NCBI GenBank assembly: GCA_001774995.1
Contig: MFBO01000015.1
Coordinates: 1-11,055 of the forward strand
Reading direction: 5' to 3'
DNA: 11,055 bases
DNA from: Candidatus Curtissbacteria bacterium RIFCSPLOWO2_01_FULL_38_11b
GTDB lineage: Bacteria > Patescibacteriota > Microgenomatia > Curtissbacterales > GWA2-41-24
The notes beneath the pieces are model-generated. The model saw only the letters and a list, made by a program, of their open reading frames with translations. It had not been told where the DNA came from and ran no database searches. Position numbers and translations under genes: made by a program. Below are positions 4,663 to 10,436 of this stretch, piece after piece (position 1 is the stretch's first letter; the number at the start of each line of letters is the position of its first letter).

Positions 4663-6467
4663 TGACAGTTTTGTATAGAGCTTATCGTCCGCAGAAATTT
4701 TCTGATCTGGTTGGGCAAGAAGCAGTTGCTTTGACAATACTCTCACAGCTTGAAAGTGGTAAATTCTCGCATGCGTATTTATTTTATGGGCCTAAAGGAA
4801 CCGGCAAAACGTCAACAGCTCGAATTTTGGCAAAAGCAGTTAATTGTGAGGGTCTAGGGTCTAGTAAGTTAGGGTCAAGAAGAAAAATACTAAACGCTAA
4901 ACCCTATACCCTAAACGCTAATTTTGGCGAGCCCTGCAACAAGTGTGCAGCATGCCTTGCAATTGCAAAGGGCTCTTATCTTGATGTATTGGAAATCGAT
5001 GCGGCTTCTAACAGAGGAATAGATGAAGTCCGTGATTTGCGCGAAAAAATAAAGCTTTCGCCAATTAACGGCCGCTTCAAAATCTACATTATCGACGAAG
5101 CACATATGCTCACAACTGAAGCGTTTAATGCTCTCTTAAAAACACTTGAAGAGCCGCCAGCTCATGTCATTTTCATTTTGTGTACGACGGAAGTTGGCAA
5201 ACTGCCGGCAACAATTGTTTCTCGTCTACAGAAATTTCACTTTGTGAGAGCAGGTAAAAAAGATCTAGTAAAAGTAATTGAAAAAATTGCAAAAAGTGAA
5301 AATATAAAAATAGAAATTGATGCTGCAGCAGCCATTGCTGAGTTTGCCGACGGCTCTTATCGTGATGCAATATCAATTTTTGACCAACTCTCAACTCAGA
5401 CGATGATTAACACAAGTGATGTTTTCAGAGTTAGTCGAGTTGGTGGCTGGAACCAGCTTAGTACGTTTGTTGAGCATTTAGCCAAAAAGGATCTGAAAGA
5501 AGCAATTTTAACGATCGAAAAAATTTCTAATGACGGGCTGGATATTTCTTATTTTGCAAAGCAGATAGTGTTATTGGTGGAAAAACTATTATTTATTAAA
5601 ATTGGGATTTTAAATAACGCATTTGAAGACTACAGTCGTGAACAAGTCCAAGAATTGCAAATATTATCTGAAAAATTTAATATTTTAAGCTTGCAGAATT
5701 TAATGAAACTTTTCTTGATTGCCGAAAGCGAAGTAAAGTTATACCCTTTGCCCCAAATCCCTTTAGTACTGGCAGTTTGCAAGTATATCCCCCCGAATGA
5801 AGAAGACATTGCGAAAGTTTATAATAAGAAAGTACATGGACAAATTGAAAATGACATGCAAGGTGATGCGGCTGCATCGCCAAATATTGAAATCGGCACT
5901 GATCACAAACAGAAAAGACAAACTAATCCTAAAAGAAGCCCTATTGCGACTTCATTAAAAGGGGGAAAGAAAAATTTACTCTCACTTAAAAAAATAGATT
6001 CCCACGGGCATAGCCCGCGGTCCTCTCTTTCTTCGCCACGTCAAACGTGGCATGACAAGTCTGACTTGTCGCTTCGTGGTGATAAAGCAAAAGCTTCACC
6101 CACGGCTAGAAGCCATGGTCCTCGCTTGCTCGAAATAGAAAAGAATTGGGAGAAGTTCTTAGGCAAAGTAAAGTCCAATAATGTTCATGTTGTTGCTTTA
6201 CTTCGTTCATCTCGTCCAATTGATTTTGATGGGGTTAATTTGACTATGGAAGTATTTTACCGATTTCATAAAGAAAAACTGGAAGAACCTAAAATTATTA
6301 GGATGCTGGATAATATTATGCAAGAAATAATTTCCAATCCCATAAAGTTTAAATTTGTTTTGGCGTTGAGGGGAAAAACTCCTCCGCAAGCAGTGAAGGC
6401 GAGCAATGTTATGGATATTGACACGCAAGATATGGCCAAAATGGCTCAGGAAATTTTTTCTAAATGA
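4662..6467 (+). CDS. dnaX: DNA polymerase III subunit gamma/tau (clamp loader ATPase)
   Basis: AAA+ motor subunit that loads the beta clamp and, in the tau form, links polymerase to helicase. The 601-residue protein shows Walker A GPKGTGKTS (43-51), a four-Cys zinc module (C62, C92, C95, C98), Walker B IIDEAH (143-148), sensor 1 CTTE (174-177), SRLQ with the arginine finger (187-190) and GSYRDAISIFDQL for sensor 2. Two insertions stand out. The first stretches the zinc module: C62 and C92 are 30 residues apart instead of about 9. The second, about residues 445-485, is a hairpin-rich cassette in the linker before the C-terminal domain that begins at EIEKNWEKFL. A run of seven A at 5988-5994 precedes that cassette, with stops in both alternative frames close by. 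The stop TGA overlaps the next ATG. Confidence 0.95.
   Translation: MTVLYRAYRPQKFSDLVGQEAVALTILSQLESGKFSHAYLFYGPKGTGKTSTARILAKAVNCEGLGSSKLGSRRKILNAKPYTLNANFGEPCNKCAACLAIAKGSYLDVLEIDAASNRGIDEVRDLREKIKLSPINGRFKIYIIDEAHMLTTEAFNALLKTLEEPPAHVIFILCTTEVGKLPATIVSRLQKFHFVRAGKKDLVKVIEKIAKSENIKIEIDAAAAIAEFADGSYRDAISIFDQLSTQTMINTSDVFRVSRVGGWNQLSTFVEHLAKKDLKEAILTIEKISNDGLDISYFAKQIVLLVEKLLFIKIGILNNAFEDYSREQVQELQILSEKFNILSLQNLMKLFLIAESEVKLYPLPQIPLVLAVCKYIPPNEEDIAKVYNKKVHGQIENDMQGDAAASPNIEIGTDHKQKRQTNPKRSPIATSLKGGKKNLLSLKKIDSHGHSPRSSLSSPRQTWHDKSDLSLRGDKAKASPTARSHGPRLLEIEKNWEKFLGKVKSNNVHVVALLRSSRPIDFDGVNLTMEVFYRFHKEKLEEPKIIRMLDNIMQEIISNPIKFKFVLALRGKTPPQAVKASNVMDIDTQDMAKMAQEIFSK
4850..4921 (+). repeat. Telomere-like inverted repeat inserted in the DnaX zinc module
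   Basis: GGGTCTAGGGTCTAG (4850-4864) is the reverse complement of CTAAACCCTATACCC (4897-4911) at 13 of 15 positions, across a 32-base spacer. In addition CTAAACGCTAA is repeated exactly at 4890-4900 and 4911-4921. The segment keeps the reading frame and coincides with the roughly 21 residues by which this zinc module exceeds the usual spacing. The agreement between excess length and repeat position supports an insertion. Confidence 0.6.
5988..6013 (+). other. Possible slippage or frameshift site in dnaX
   Basis: Seven A run from 5988 to 5994 (codons CTT AAA AAA ATA). In the +1 frame TAG follows at once (5995-5997), giving a 444-residue product. In the -1 frame six codons lead to TAG at 6011-6013, giving about 450 residues. 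A hairpin begins at 6002, 8 bases downstream of the run. E. coli makes gamma by a -1 shift at A AAA AAG plus a hairpin, and Thermus dnaX uses transcript slippage on nine A. The site here is shorter than the Thermus run and not a canonical heptamer. Confidence 0.35.
6001..6123 (+). repeat. Four-hairpin cassette flanked by imperfect direct repeats, in dnaX
   Basis: The ends share the blocks CCCACGG and GGTCCTC separated by 11 bases (6001-6025 and 6099-6123). Each end folds: CC-A-CGGGC-ATA-GCCCG-C-GG at 6002-6020 and CCA-C-GGCT-AGA-AGCC-A-TGG at 6100-6118. Between them are two perfect hairpins, GCCACGT-CAA-ACGTGGC (6035-6051) and GACAAGT-CTG-ACTTGTC (6054-6070). GTGGTGA at 6076-6082 can also pair with TCACCCAC around 6096-6103. 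The cassette is G+C-richer than the surrounding gene and stays in frame. Confidence 0.65.
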
Positions 6468-6868
6468 AGCATATTATTCTGGTGGTTTTAGTGTCATTAA
6501 TTCTTGCAGGGTGCTTGCCAAGTATACAAAGAGAAAAAGGACCCGATGCCACTGGCGAATTTATTAAGGGTCAAGTAGTAAGAGGGTTCCCCGGTTTGCC
6601 CCTTTATCCTAAGTCTCAAGTGATTGAAACTTACGGTTCGATTGAGGGATATGGCGGCTCATTTGTTTCCAAAGATAAACTTAGTAAGGTTGTAAATTTT
6701 TATGGTCCAACATTAGGACAACTTGGATGGGAGACAGTATTAAGAAAGAAATCAGAGAGCTATTACGTTTACGAAATAAAAAACGATAATTTTATAGGAG
6801 AGGTCATAATAAATATCGCTTCGGATAATAAGCAGACAGCAATAACCGTAGCACTTGAGCCAAGGTGA
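6464..6868 (+). CDS. Small predicted lipoprotein
   Basis: A 134-residue exported protein. The hydrophobic N-terminus ends in the lipobox LAGC (14-17), so C17 should be lipidated and the protein anchored on the outer face of the membrane. The mature part reads GFPGLPLYPKSQVIE followed by a Gly/Tyr-rich strand, then LSKVVNFYGPTLGQLGWE. This resembles the common pattern of small lipoproteins with a 'P-L-Y-P' start and a helix ending in Y-x-x-x-L-x-x-x-G-W, whose function is unknown. Its ATG overlaps the dnaX stop by four bases (ATGA), so it is probably co-translated with dnaX although no functional link is evident. Confidence 0.8.
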   Translation: MKHIILVVLVSLILAGCLPSIQREKGPDATGEFIKGQVVRGFPGLPLYPKSQVIETYGSIEGYGGSFVSKDKLSKVVNFYGPTLGQLGWETVLRKKSESYYVYEIKNDNFIGEVIINIASDNKQTAITVALEPR

Positions 6869-6896
6869 TAGTTGACTAATCAATAGTTGACTAATC
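6868..6896 (+). repeat. Two tandem copies of ATAGTTGACTAATC
   Basis: The 14-base unit occurs at 6868-6881 and 6883-6896, a 15-base period. Each copy contains TTGACT, a -35-like hexamer, so the duplication doubles a possible promoter element. The first copy starts on the last base of the lipoprotein stop codon. Confidence 0.7.
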
Positions 6897-6915
6897 CAGT
6901 TACTCTTGCTAGCAT
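6887..6915 (+). promoter_or_regulatory. Probable promoter for the secreted coiled-coil gene
   Basis: TTGACT (6887-6892) and an extended -10, TGC-TAGCAT (6907-6915), are separated by exactly 17 bases. Transcription would begin near 6922, leaving only about six bases before ATG 6928 and no room for a Shine-Dalgarno sequence. The message may therefore be nearly leaderless. Confidence 0.45.
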
Positions 6916-6927
6916 AGATTTATCGTC

Positions 6928-7572
6928 ATGCGACGCGAGATTATTCTGCCTTTCTTCTTAGCTTTTTTAGCATCTCTTACAATTTATTCTTTATGTAGCG
7001 CCGGTTTAGTTTTTGCTCAGACTGGAGAGACAGTTCAAGACCGGCTTGAGAATGTTCGCGAAAATCGGCTTGAGATATTAGGAAGGCAAAAGCAAAAGCG
7101 GGAGAATATTCGGGAAAATGTACAAGAGACGCGACAAGATATTCGTGAGAAAGTCGCCACTAAGCAGGCAGAACTTCGCGCTAAAGTTGTTGAGAGAATA
7201 AAGAACGTTTTTTCTAAAATTTTGAGGAGACTCAATGCGGCTCTGGTAAGACTCGATAAGATTGCTCAAAGAGTAGCAACTCGAATTGATAAACTTAAAG
7301 CACGGGGTGTTGACACTTCGGCTGCTGAAGCAGCACTTCTAAATGCAGAGGGCAAGGGATCGGCAGCAGCTGTTTCTATCGAAAACGCTCAAGTGCAGAT
7401 TGAGGTGATTGACCCGACTTCATCAACGGTTCGAGATGCTGTTCATGCAGCAAGAGCCGCTGTCGGTGGAGCAAAGGATGCTCTTAAGGCTTATCACAAA
7501 GCGCTTGTTTTGGCGATCAGAGAACTCAAGTCAGCTCACGATTTAAGGGAGGGGACAGAAAGTGCAGAATAA
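6928..7572 (+). CDS. Secreted alanine/charge-rich coiled-coil protein
   Basis: A 214-residue protein of unknown function. Residues 1-30 form a signal peptide: a basic start, a hydrophobic core, then SLCSAGLVFAQ with likely cleavage after A30. Residues about 35-130 are rich in R, E, K and Q with repeated short units such as ENVRENRLEIL, ENIRENVQETRQDIREK and LRAKVVERIKNV, predicting a long coiled coil or helical bundle. Residues 130-214 are alanine-rich helices (VHAARAAVGGAKDALKAYHKAL). It ends with an 11-base overlap into the pilin-like gene, so the two are probably one unit. A role at the cell envelope is inferred from the signal peptide and neighbours only. Confidence 0.75.
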   Translation: MRREIILPFFLAFLASLTIYSLCSAGLVFAQTGETVQDRLENVRENRLEILGRQKQKRENIRENVQETRQDIREKVATKQAELRAKVVERIKNVFSKILRRLNAALVRLDKIAQRVATRIDKLKARGVDTSAAEAALLNAEGKGSAAAVSIENAQVQIEVIDPTSSTVRDAVHAARAAVGGAKDALKAYHKALVLAIRELKSAHDLREGTESAE

Positions 7573-7876
7573 AATATTAAACATTAAATATCAAAAATCA
7601 AATATACAAAGCGGGTTTTCGTCATTATTTGTAGTGATTGTCGTAGTTGTAGTGATTTTGGGGATAGTTGCACTATTTGCAGTAAGTAAAATAAAATACG
7701 ATGTGAACCCACAGCCAGAAATGCAGCAGGTTGAAGTTGACGAGCAAGTTAAAACTTTACAGTCATTAAGTAATTCCGACGAAATTGAGGCTATTGATCA
7801 GGATATCAATGCGACCGATCTTGATAGTATTGATCAAGATCTAGGAGAGGTCAACAGCGATATAGAAAGCCTCTAA
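7562..7876 (+). CDS. Pilin-like single-pass membrane protein
   Basis: A 104-residue protein that starts at GTG 7562, inside the end of the preceding gene. After a short polar, K/N-rich head comes SGFSSLFVVIVVVVVILGIVAL (about residues 17-38), which recalls the prepilin G-F cleavage site and hydrophobic stalk, but the glutamate at +5 of true type IV pilins is missing. The C-terminal half is acidic with a near repeat, IDQDINATDLDS then IDQDLGEVNSD. It may be a pseudopilin-like or simply membrane-anchored partner of the coiled-coil protein. The AT-rich codons of the head (KILNIKYQKSN) look like translated intergenic-type repeat sequence. Confidence 0.65.
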   Translation: MQNKILNIKYQKSNIQSGFSSLFVVIVVVVVILGIVALFAVSKIKYDVNPQPEMQQVEVDEQVKTLQSLSNSDEIEAIDQDINATDLDSIDQDLGEVNSDIESL

Positions 7877-7893
7877 TTTAGAAAGTCTAAATT
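7875..7893 (+). terminator. Weak hairpin at the end of the pilin-like gene
   Basis: AATTTAGA (7875-7882) and TCTAAATT (7886-7893) form a perfect 8-base stem with loop AAG, overlapping the stop codon. It is AT-rich and has no T run after it, so it may equally serve in RNA stability or be incidental. Confidence 0.25.
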
Positions 7894-7914
7894 TATCCCC
7901 CCAATTTTGCCCCG

Positions 7915-7943
7915 TTGACAGTTTTTAAAAAAAGCAGTAAAAA
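7915..7943 (+). promoter_or_regulatory. Possible promoter before the four-helix membrane protein
   Basis: TTGACA at 7915-7920 is a perfect -35 hexamer. At 17 bases' spacing the -10 position reads TAAAAA (7938-7943), a four-of-six match. It would give a leader of about 90 bases. The 164-base gap 7877-8040 shows nothing else I can support. Confidence 0.3.
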
Positions 7944-8040
7944 GAAAACGAAATTTAAAACGAGTTTCAGAATACACAATCTTTGTATTGGTTGTTCTAG
8001 TAAGCAAAACTCCGTATCCTAAGAATTTAAAAAAAGCTTT

Positions 8041-8535
8041 GTGAAACTAAAATTTAACAAAACGCCATTGCCTTTAAAAACCAATACAAATTGGAGAGCG
8101 GTTTGGTATTGTGTCCTTCTATGGCTAGTTACTTTTTTGGTTGCCGGAATTGTAATTATCCCGTGGTTTTATTTAGCAGTTGCAATAATTGTATTTCTTA
8201 CGACAGTTTATTACTTTAAAATTTTTAATCCGTTTATTAGAAAAAGAGGTCGAAGAAATAAAAATGATCGGGATAATATCTTAATTTTTGCCCTTATCTC
8301 GGCTTTGATCTGGTTTGTAATATTGGCACTTTTGAATTTAGCAGAGATTGCGCACTTTTACTACTTCGATTTCATGTTTTATTTTTCGGATTTTCGAAAC
8401 TGGTACCTTTTGGCACTTGTGCTTTTGGTACCCGTTGTTTATGGCCTGATTTTGGAAAATGCCAAGTATATGAAGCAAAAACGCAAGAAAACTAATGCCC
8501 TTAAGCCTTTGTCATCCGCTAAAATTGTGTGGTAA
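8041..8535 (+). CDS. Hypothetical four-helix membrane protein
   Basis: I do not recognise this 164-residue protein. It starts at GTG 8041 without an obvious ribosome binding site. Four hydrophobic segments are visible at about residues 20-40, 43-62, 82-104 and 122-140. A strongly basic loop (RKRGRRNKNDRD, about 71-82) lies between the second and third segments, and a basic tail (KQKRKKTNALK) follows the fourth. By the positive-inside rule the loop and both ends would be cytoplasmic. It is 13 bases upstream of the RskA-like gene and is probably co-transcribed with it. Confidence 0.65.
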   Translation: MKLKFNKTPLPLKTNTNWRAVWYCVLLWLVTFLVAGIVIIPWFYLAVAIIVFLTTVYYFKIFNPFIRKRGRRNKNDRDNILIFALISALIWFVILALLNLAEIAHFYYFDFMFYFSDFRNWYLLALVLLVPVVYGLILENAKYMKQKRKKTNALKPLSSAKIVW

Positions 8536-8548
8536 GCTTTAAAATACC

Positions 8549-9103
8549 ATGCGAGATTTAGCAGGGCAAAATTATTCTCAAGCAAGAATTACAATTTCGC
8601 GATCATTTTTAAGAATTGCTTTACTTTTAGCCGTAGTGCTTGTTGTTTTGTTTGTCGTAAAATTAGCCGTTTCTTCGGGTGGAGTTGGCGGAAGCAGTAT
8701 TGAATTAAGAGATGCGCCGAAGGGTTTAATTCCAGTATCTGTATCAGGAGTTGAAATATCAAGTGAGGATGCAATTAACTTAACGATTGAAAGTGCCACT
8801 TTTCAAAATGTTGGTGATGTTGGGGGAACTGCTTCAGCAAGTAGAAAATATGGAGACGGATCGTATTCATTAACCGTCAGCGCAAATTTGCCGGGCCCTA
8901 AAGGAAATCCTTATCAAGTTTGGATCGTTGGTGATGGTGAGGTTGTACTTGCAGGGAAGATGAATGGTTCGGGAAACAGCTGGAGTTTAGTTTTTAATGA
9001 CAAAGACAAAAATTTTTCCAAGATGAATGAGATTTGGATAACCCGAGAGATAACTGAAATTGATAATAAACCTGAAAAGCATATCTTGGAAGGAACGTTT
9101 TAA
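8549..9103 (+). CDS. Membrane-anchored protein with RskA-like C-terminal domain
   Basis: A 184-residue protein with one transmembrane segment at about 20-42 and an extracytoplasmic remainder. The C-terminal part (about 105-184) has NPYQVWIVGDGEVVLAGKM, then WSLVFNDKD and EIWITREITEID ending LEGTF. The YxVWxV strand, the loss-of-G turn and the final xxxLxGxF strand resemble the extracytoplasmic domain of anti-sigma-K factor RskA. The usual N-terminal zinc-binding anti-sigma domain is absent, only about 20 residues precede the membrane segment, and no sigma factor gene is nearby. It is therefore more likely a stand-alone surface domain than a real anti-sigma factor. No clear Shine-Dalgarno sequence precedes ATG 8549. 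Confidence 0.65.
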   Translation: MRDLAGQNYSQARITISRSFLRIALLLAVVLVVLFVVKLAVSSGGVGGSSIELRDAPKGLIPVSVSGVEISSEDAINLTIESATFQNVGDVGGTASASRKYGDGSYSLTVSANLPGPKGNPYQVWIVGDGEVVLAGKMNGSGNSWSLVFNDKDKNFSKMNEIWITREITEIDNKPEKHILEGTF

Positions 9104-9238
9104 ATTTACGATTTTCAATTTTCAATTTTTAATCAAATATTGAAAATTTTAATTTTGGTAAGAAAATATTTTTGAAAAGATATTTTGAAACATTTAAAAT
9201 TCATTTCAAATTTAAAATTGAGAATTAAAAATTAAGTT
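9104..9238. repeat. AT-rich intergenic inverted repeat
   Basis: The gap is almost pure A+T. The left part holds TTTTCAATTTTCAATTTTTA (9112-9131). The right part, TTTAAAATTGAGAATTAAAA (about 9210-9229), is largely its reverse complement, so the region can fold into a long AT hairpin. Short CAAATTTAAAATTG-type words echo the repeat downstream of the HIT gene. No confident promoter or terminator was separated from this background. Confidence 0.4.
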
Positions 9239-9658
9239 ATGCGAGTAGTCATGGTTTTTGGGGCGTTTGATGGCTTGCACCCGGGTCACTTGGATTTTTT
9301 CAGGCAGGCTAAAGAATATGGAGACACATTGGTGGTTTCTGTTGGAACGGACAAAAATGTTGAGAAGATAAAAGGCAAAAAGCCGTTGTTTATTCAAGAC
9401 GAGAGGTTAGATTTGGTTCGTGAGTGTGCTCTAGTTGATGAGGCAGTAATTGGAGCAGAGTCCGAATTTTATGACCATATAAAAAGTTTTAAACCGGATG
9501 TAATTTGTCTAGGTTATGATCAGTGGGCAAAAGAGGATGAGGTAAGAGGTGAACTTGATAAAGTCGGGCTCAAATCGACCGTAATTAAAAGGTTAAAGGC
9601 TTATGAGCCACTGAGGGCTAAATCGACAATTGCTAAAAAAAGTTCTGTAGACTTTTAA
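9239..9658 (+). CDS. Cytidylyltransferase-like nucleotidyltransferase (RibL/TagD type)
   Basis: A 139-residue enzyme of the HxGH nucleotidyltransferase fold. It opens MRVVMVFGAFDGLHPGHLDF with the catalytic HPGH at 14-17, and continues with LVVSVGTDKNV and DERLDLVRECALVDEAV. PDVICLGYDQW (86-96) matches the LGYDQ strand of archaeal-type FAD synthase RibL, while glycerol-3-phosphate cytidylyltransferase TagD is the other close option. The C-terminal motif RAKSTIAKKSS (126-136) replaces the usual K/ISTT-type segment. It would transfer a nucleotide from CTP or ATP to a phosphorylated acceptor; the acceptor cannot be decided here. It converges on the minus-strand dockerin-like gene, with only 10 bases between stops. 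Confidence 0.8.
   Translation: MRVVMVFGAFDGLHPGHLDFFRQAKEYGDTLVVSVGTDKNVEKIKGKKPLFIQDERLDLVRECALVDEAVIGAESEFYDHIKSFKPDVICLGYDQWAKEDEVRGELDKVGLKSTVIKRLKAYEPLRAKSTIAKKSSVDF
9638..9656. terminator. Weak hairpin between convergent genes
   Basis: AAAAGT (9638-9643) pairs with ACTTTT (9651-9656) across a 7-base loop at the very end of the nucleotidyltransferase gene. With A and T runs on the two sides it could serve both convergent units, but the stem has only one G-C pair. Confidence 0.25.
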
Positions 9659-9668
9659 GCTTTTGGGG

Positions 9669-10436
9669 CTATAGTTGCGGTACGTTGATATATAGAGTCT
9701 GGGTACTGGTACCATCCGCGTATGTTGCCGAGAAGACGACTGTGTAGTTTCCTACAGTATTAGGGATCCACTCCCAATGGCCTCGCTTTTTACCCAAAAA
9801 TTCATCTTGCGTAAAGCTCGTTAGTGCTGTACTGCACGCGGCTGAGGGCGTGCAGGATACATTCAGAGTAGGCATCATGCTTTGGGCATCGGGAGGTGCG
9901 GTGACATAGAGGATTCCTTTTTTTCCAAGCGTCCAGCTAAGAGGCTGTGTCTGTGAGTTGATGGGTGGCCATTTACCAGGGCCGAAGAAGCTGGCGACCA
10001 CTAAGATGTCATTAGGGATGTTGACGACTCCATCGGCGTTCATGTCGCAGTTGGAGTTATAGTTTGGATTTGTAGCTGGAGTTCCGAATGACTGGGCGCA
10101 GCCGAGAATATCAATTGGAACACTCACAACACCATCATTGTTGATATCCGGGTCGATGAGCCGAAGGGTTGGAGGAGGGGAAACGAGTCGTCTAATGAAA
10201 CCTGCCTGTAATTTGTAACTGGTGCTTGTTGCTTGTCCAGTTGGCCCGGCCTGGCCGGTGGATGAGTAAAGATTGTAACTGGTGCTTGATGAAAAACCTT
10301 TTGACGCCGAATCGCCGGTAAACACTTTATAATTGGTACTCGTCGCCGAGTCTGCAAAAACCACACCGGTCGCAGCTAAAGCTACTCCTAGAAATATTGA
10401 GAATGTAAATAATACTTTTTTCATTTTAAAATTCAT
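9669..10436 (-). CDS. Exported protein with dockerin-like calcium loops and an Ig-like domain
   Basis: A 255-residue secreted protein. The signal peptide (KKVLFTFSIFLGVALAATGVVFADS) predicts cleavage near A28. Residues 30-82 hold three S-T-x-Y-K/N repeats ending in STSYKLQAGF. Two dockerin-type loops follow: D97-x-N99-x-D101-G102 and D131-x-N133-x-D135-G136, each with a downstream helix (IDILGCAQSFG and NDILVVASFFG). In both loops the acidic residue that should be at position 12 is at 13, after a proline. The C-terminal 80 residues (from about 175) look like an Ig-like beta domain ending VGNYTVVFSATYADGTSTQTLYINV. Calcium binding and attachment to a cohesin-like partner are inferred from the family. 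The ATG at 10436 overlaps the upstream stop by four bases; ATG 10424 (MKKVLF) is an alternative start. Confidence 0.8.
   Translation of the reverse strand: MNFKMKKVLFTFSIFLGVALAATGVVFADSATSTNYKVFTGDSASKGFSSSTSYNLYSSTGQAGPTGQATSTSYKLQAGFIRRLVSPPPTLRLIDPDINNDGVVSVPIDILGCAQSFGTPATNPNYNSNCDMNADGVVNIPNDILVVASFFGPGKWPPINSQTQPLSWTLGKKGILYVTAPPDAQSMMPTLNVSCTPSAACSTALTSFTQDEFLGKKRGHWEWIPNTVGNYTVVFSATYADGTSTQTLYINVPQL
10213..10342 (-). repeat. Three short repeats coding for STSYK-type units
   Basis: On the plus strand TTGTAACTGGTGCTTG is exact at 10213-10228 and 10273-10288, 60 bases apart, and a diverged copy (TTATAATTGGTACTCG) is at 10327-10342. On the coding strand they give the T-S-T-x-Y-K/N units in the N-terminal part of the dockerin-like protein, an internal tandem expansion with 54-60 base spacing. 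Confidence 0.65.

Noticed and set aside
4850..4921. Reading the TTAGGG/CCCTAA-like units as a telomere or chromosome end
   Set aside because: They are few, imperfect, inverted and inside an intact dnaX frame.
6001..6123. CRISPR repeats or a transcription terminator
   Set aside because: There is no regular repeat-spacer array, the hairpins are within the coding frame, and none is followed by a T run.
7035..7269. Minus-strand open frames opposite the coiled-coil gene
   Set aside because: They are low-complexity Ser/Leu/Phe-rich reverse-complement shadows of the charged repeats in the real gene.
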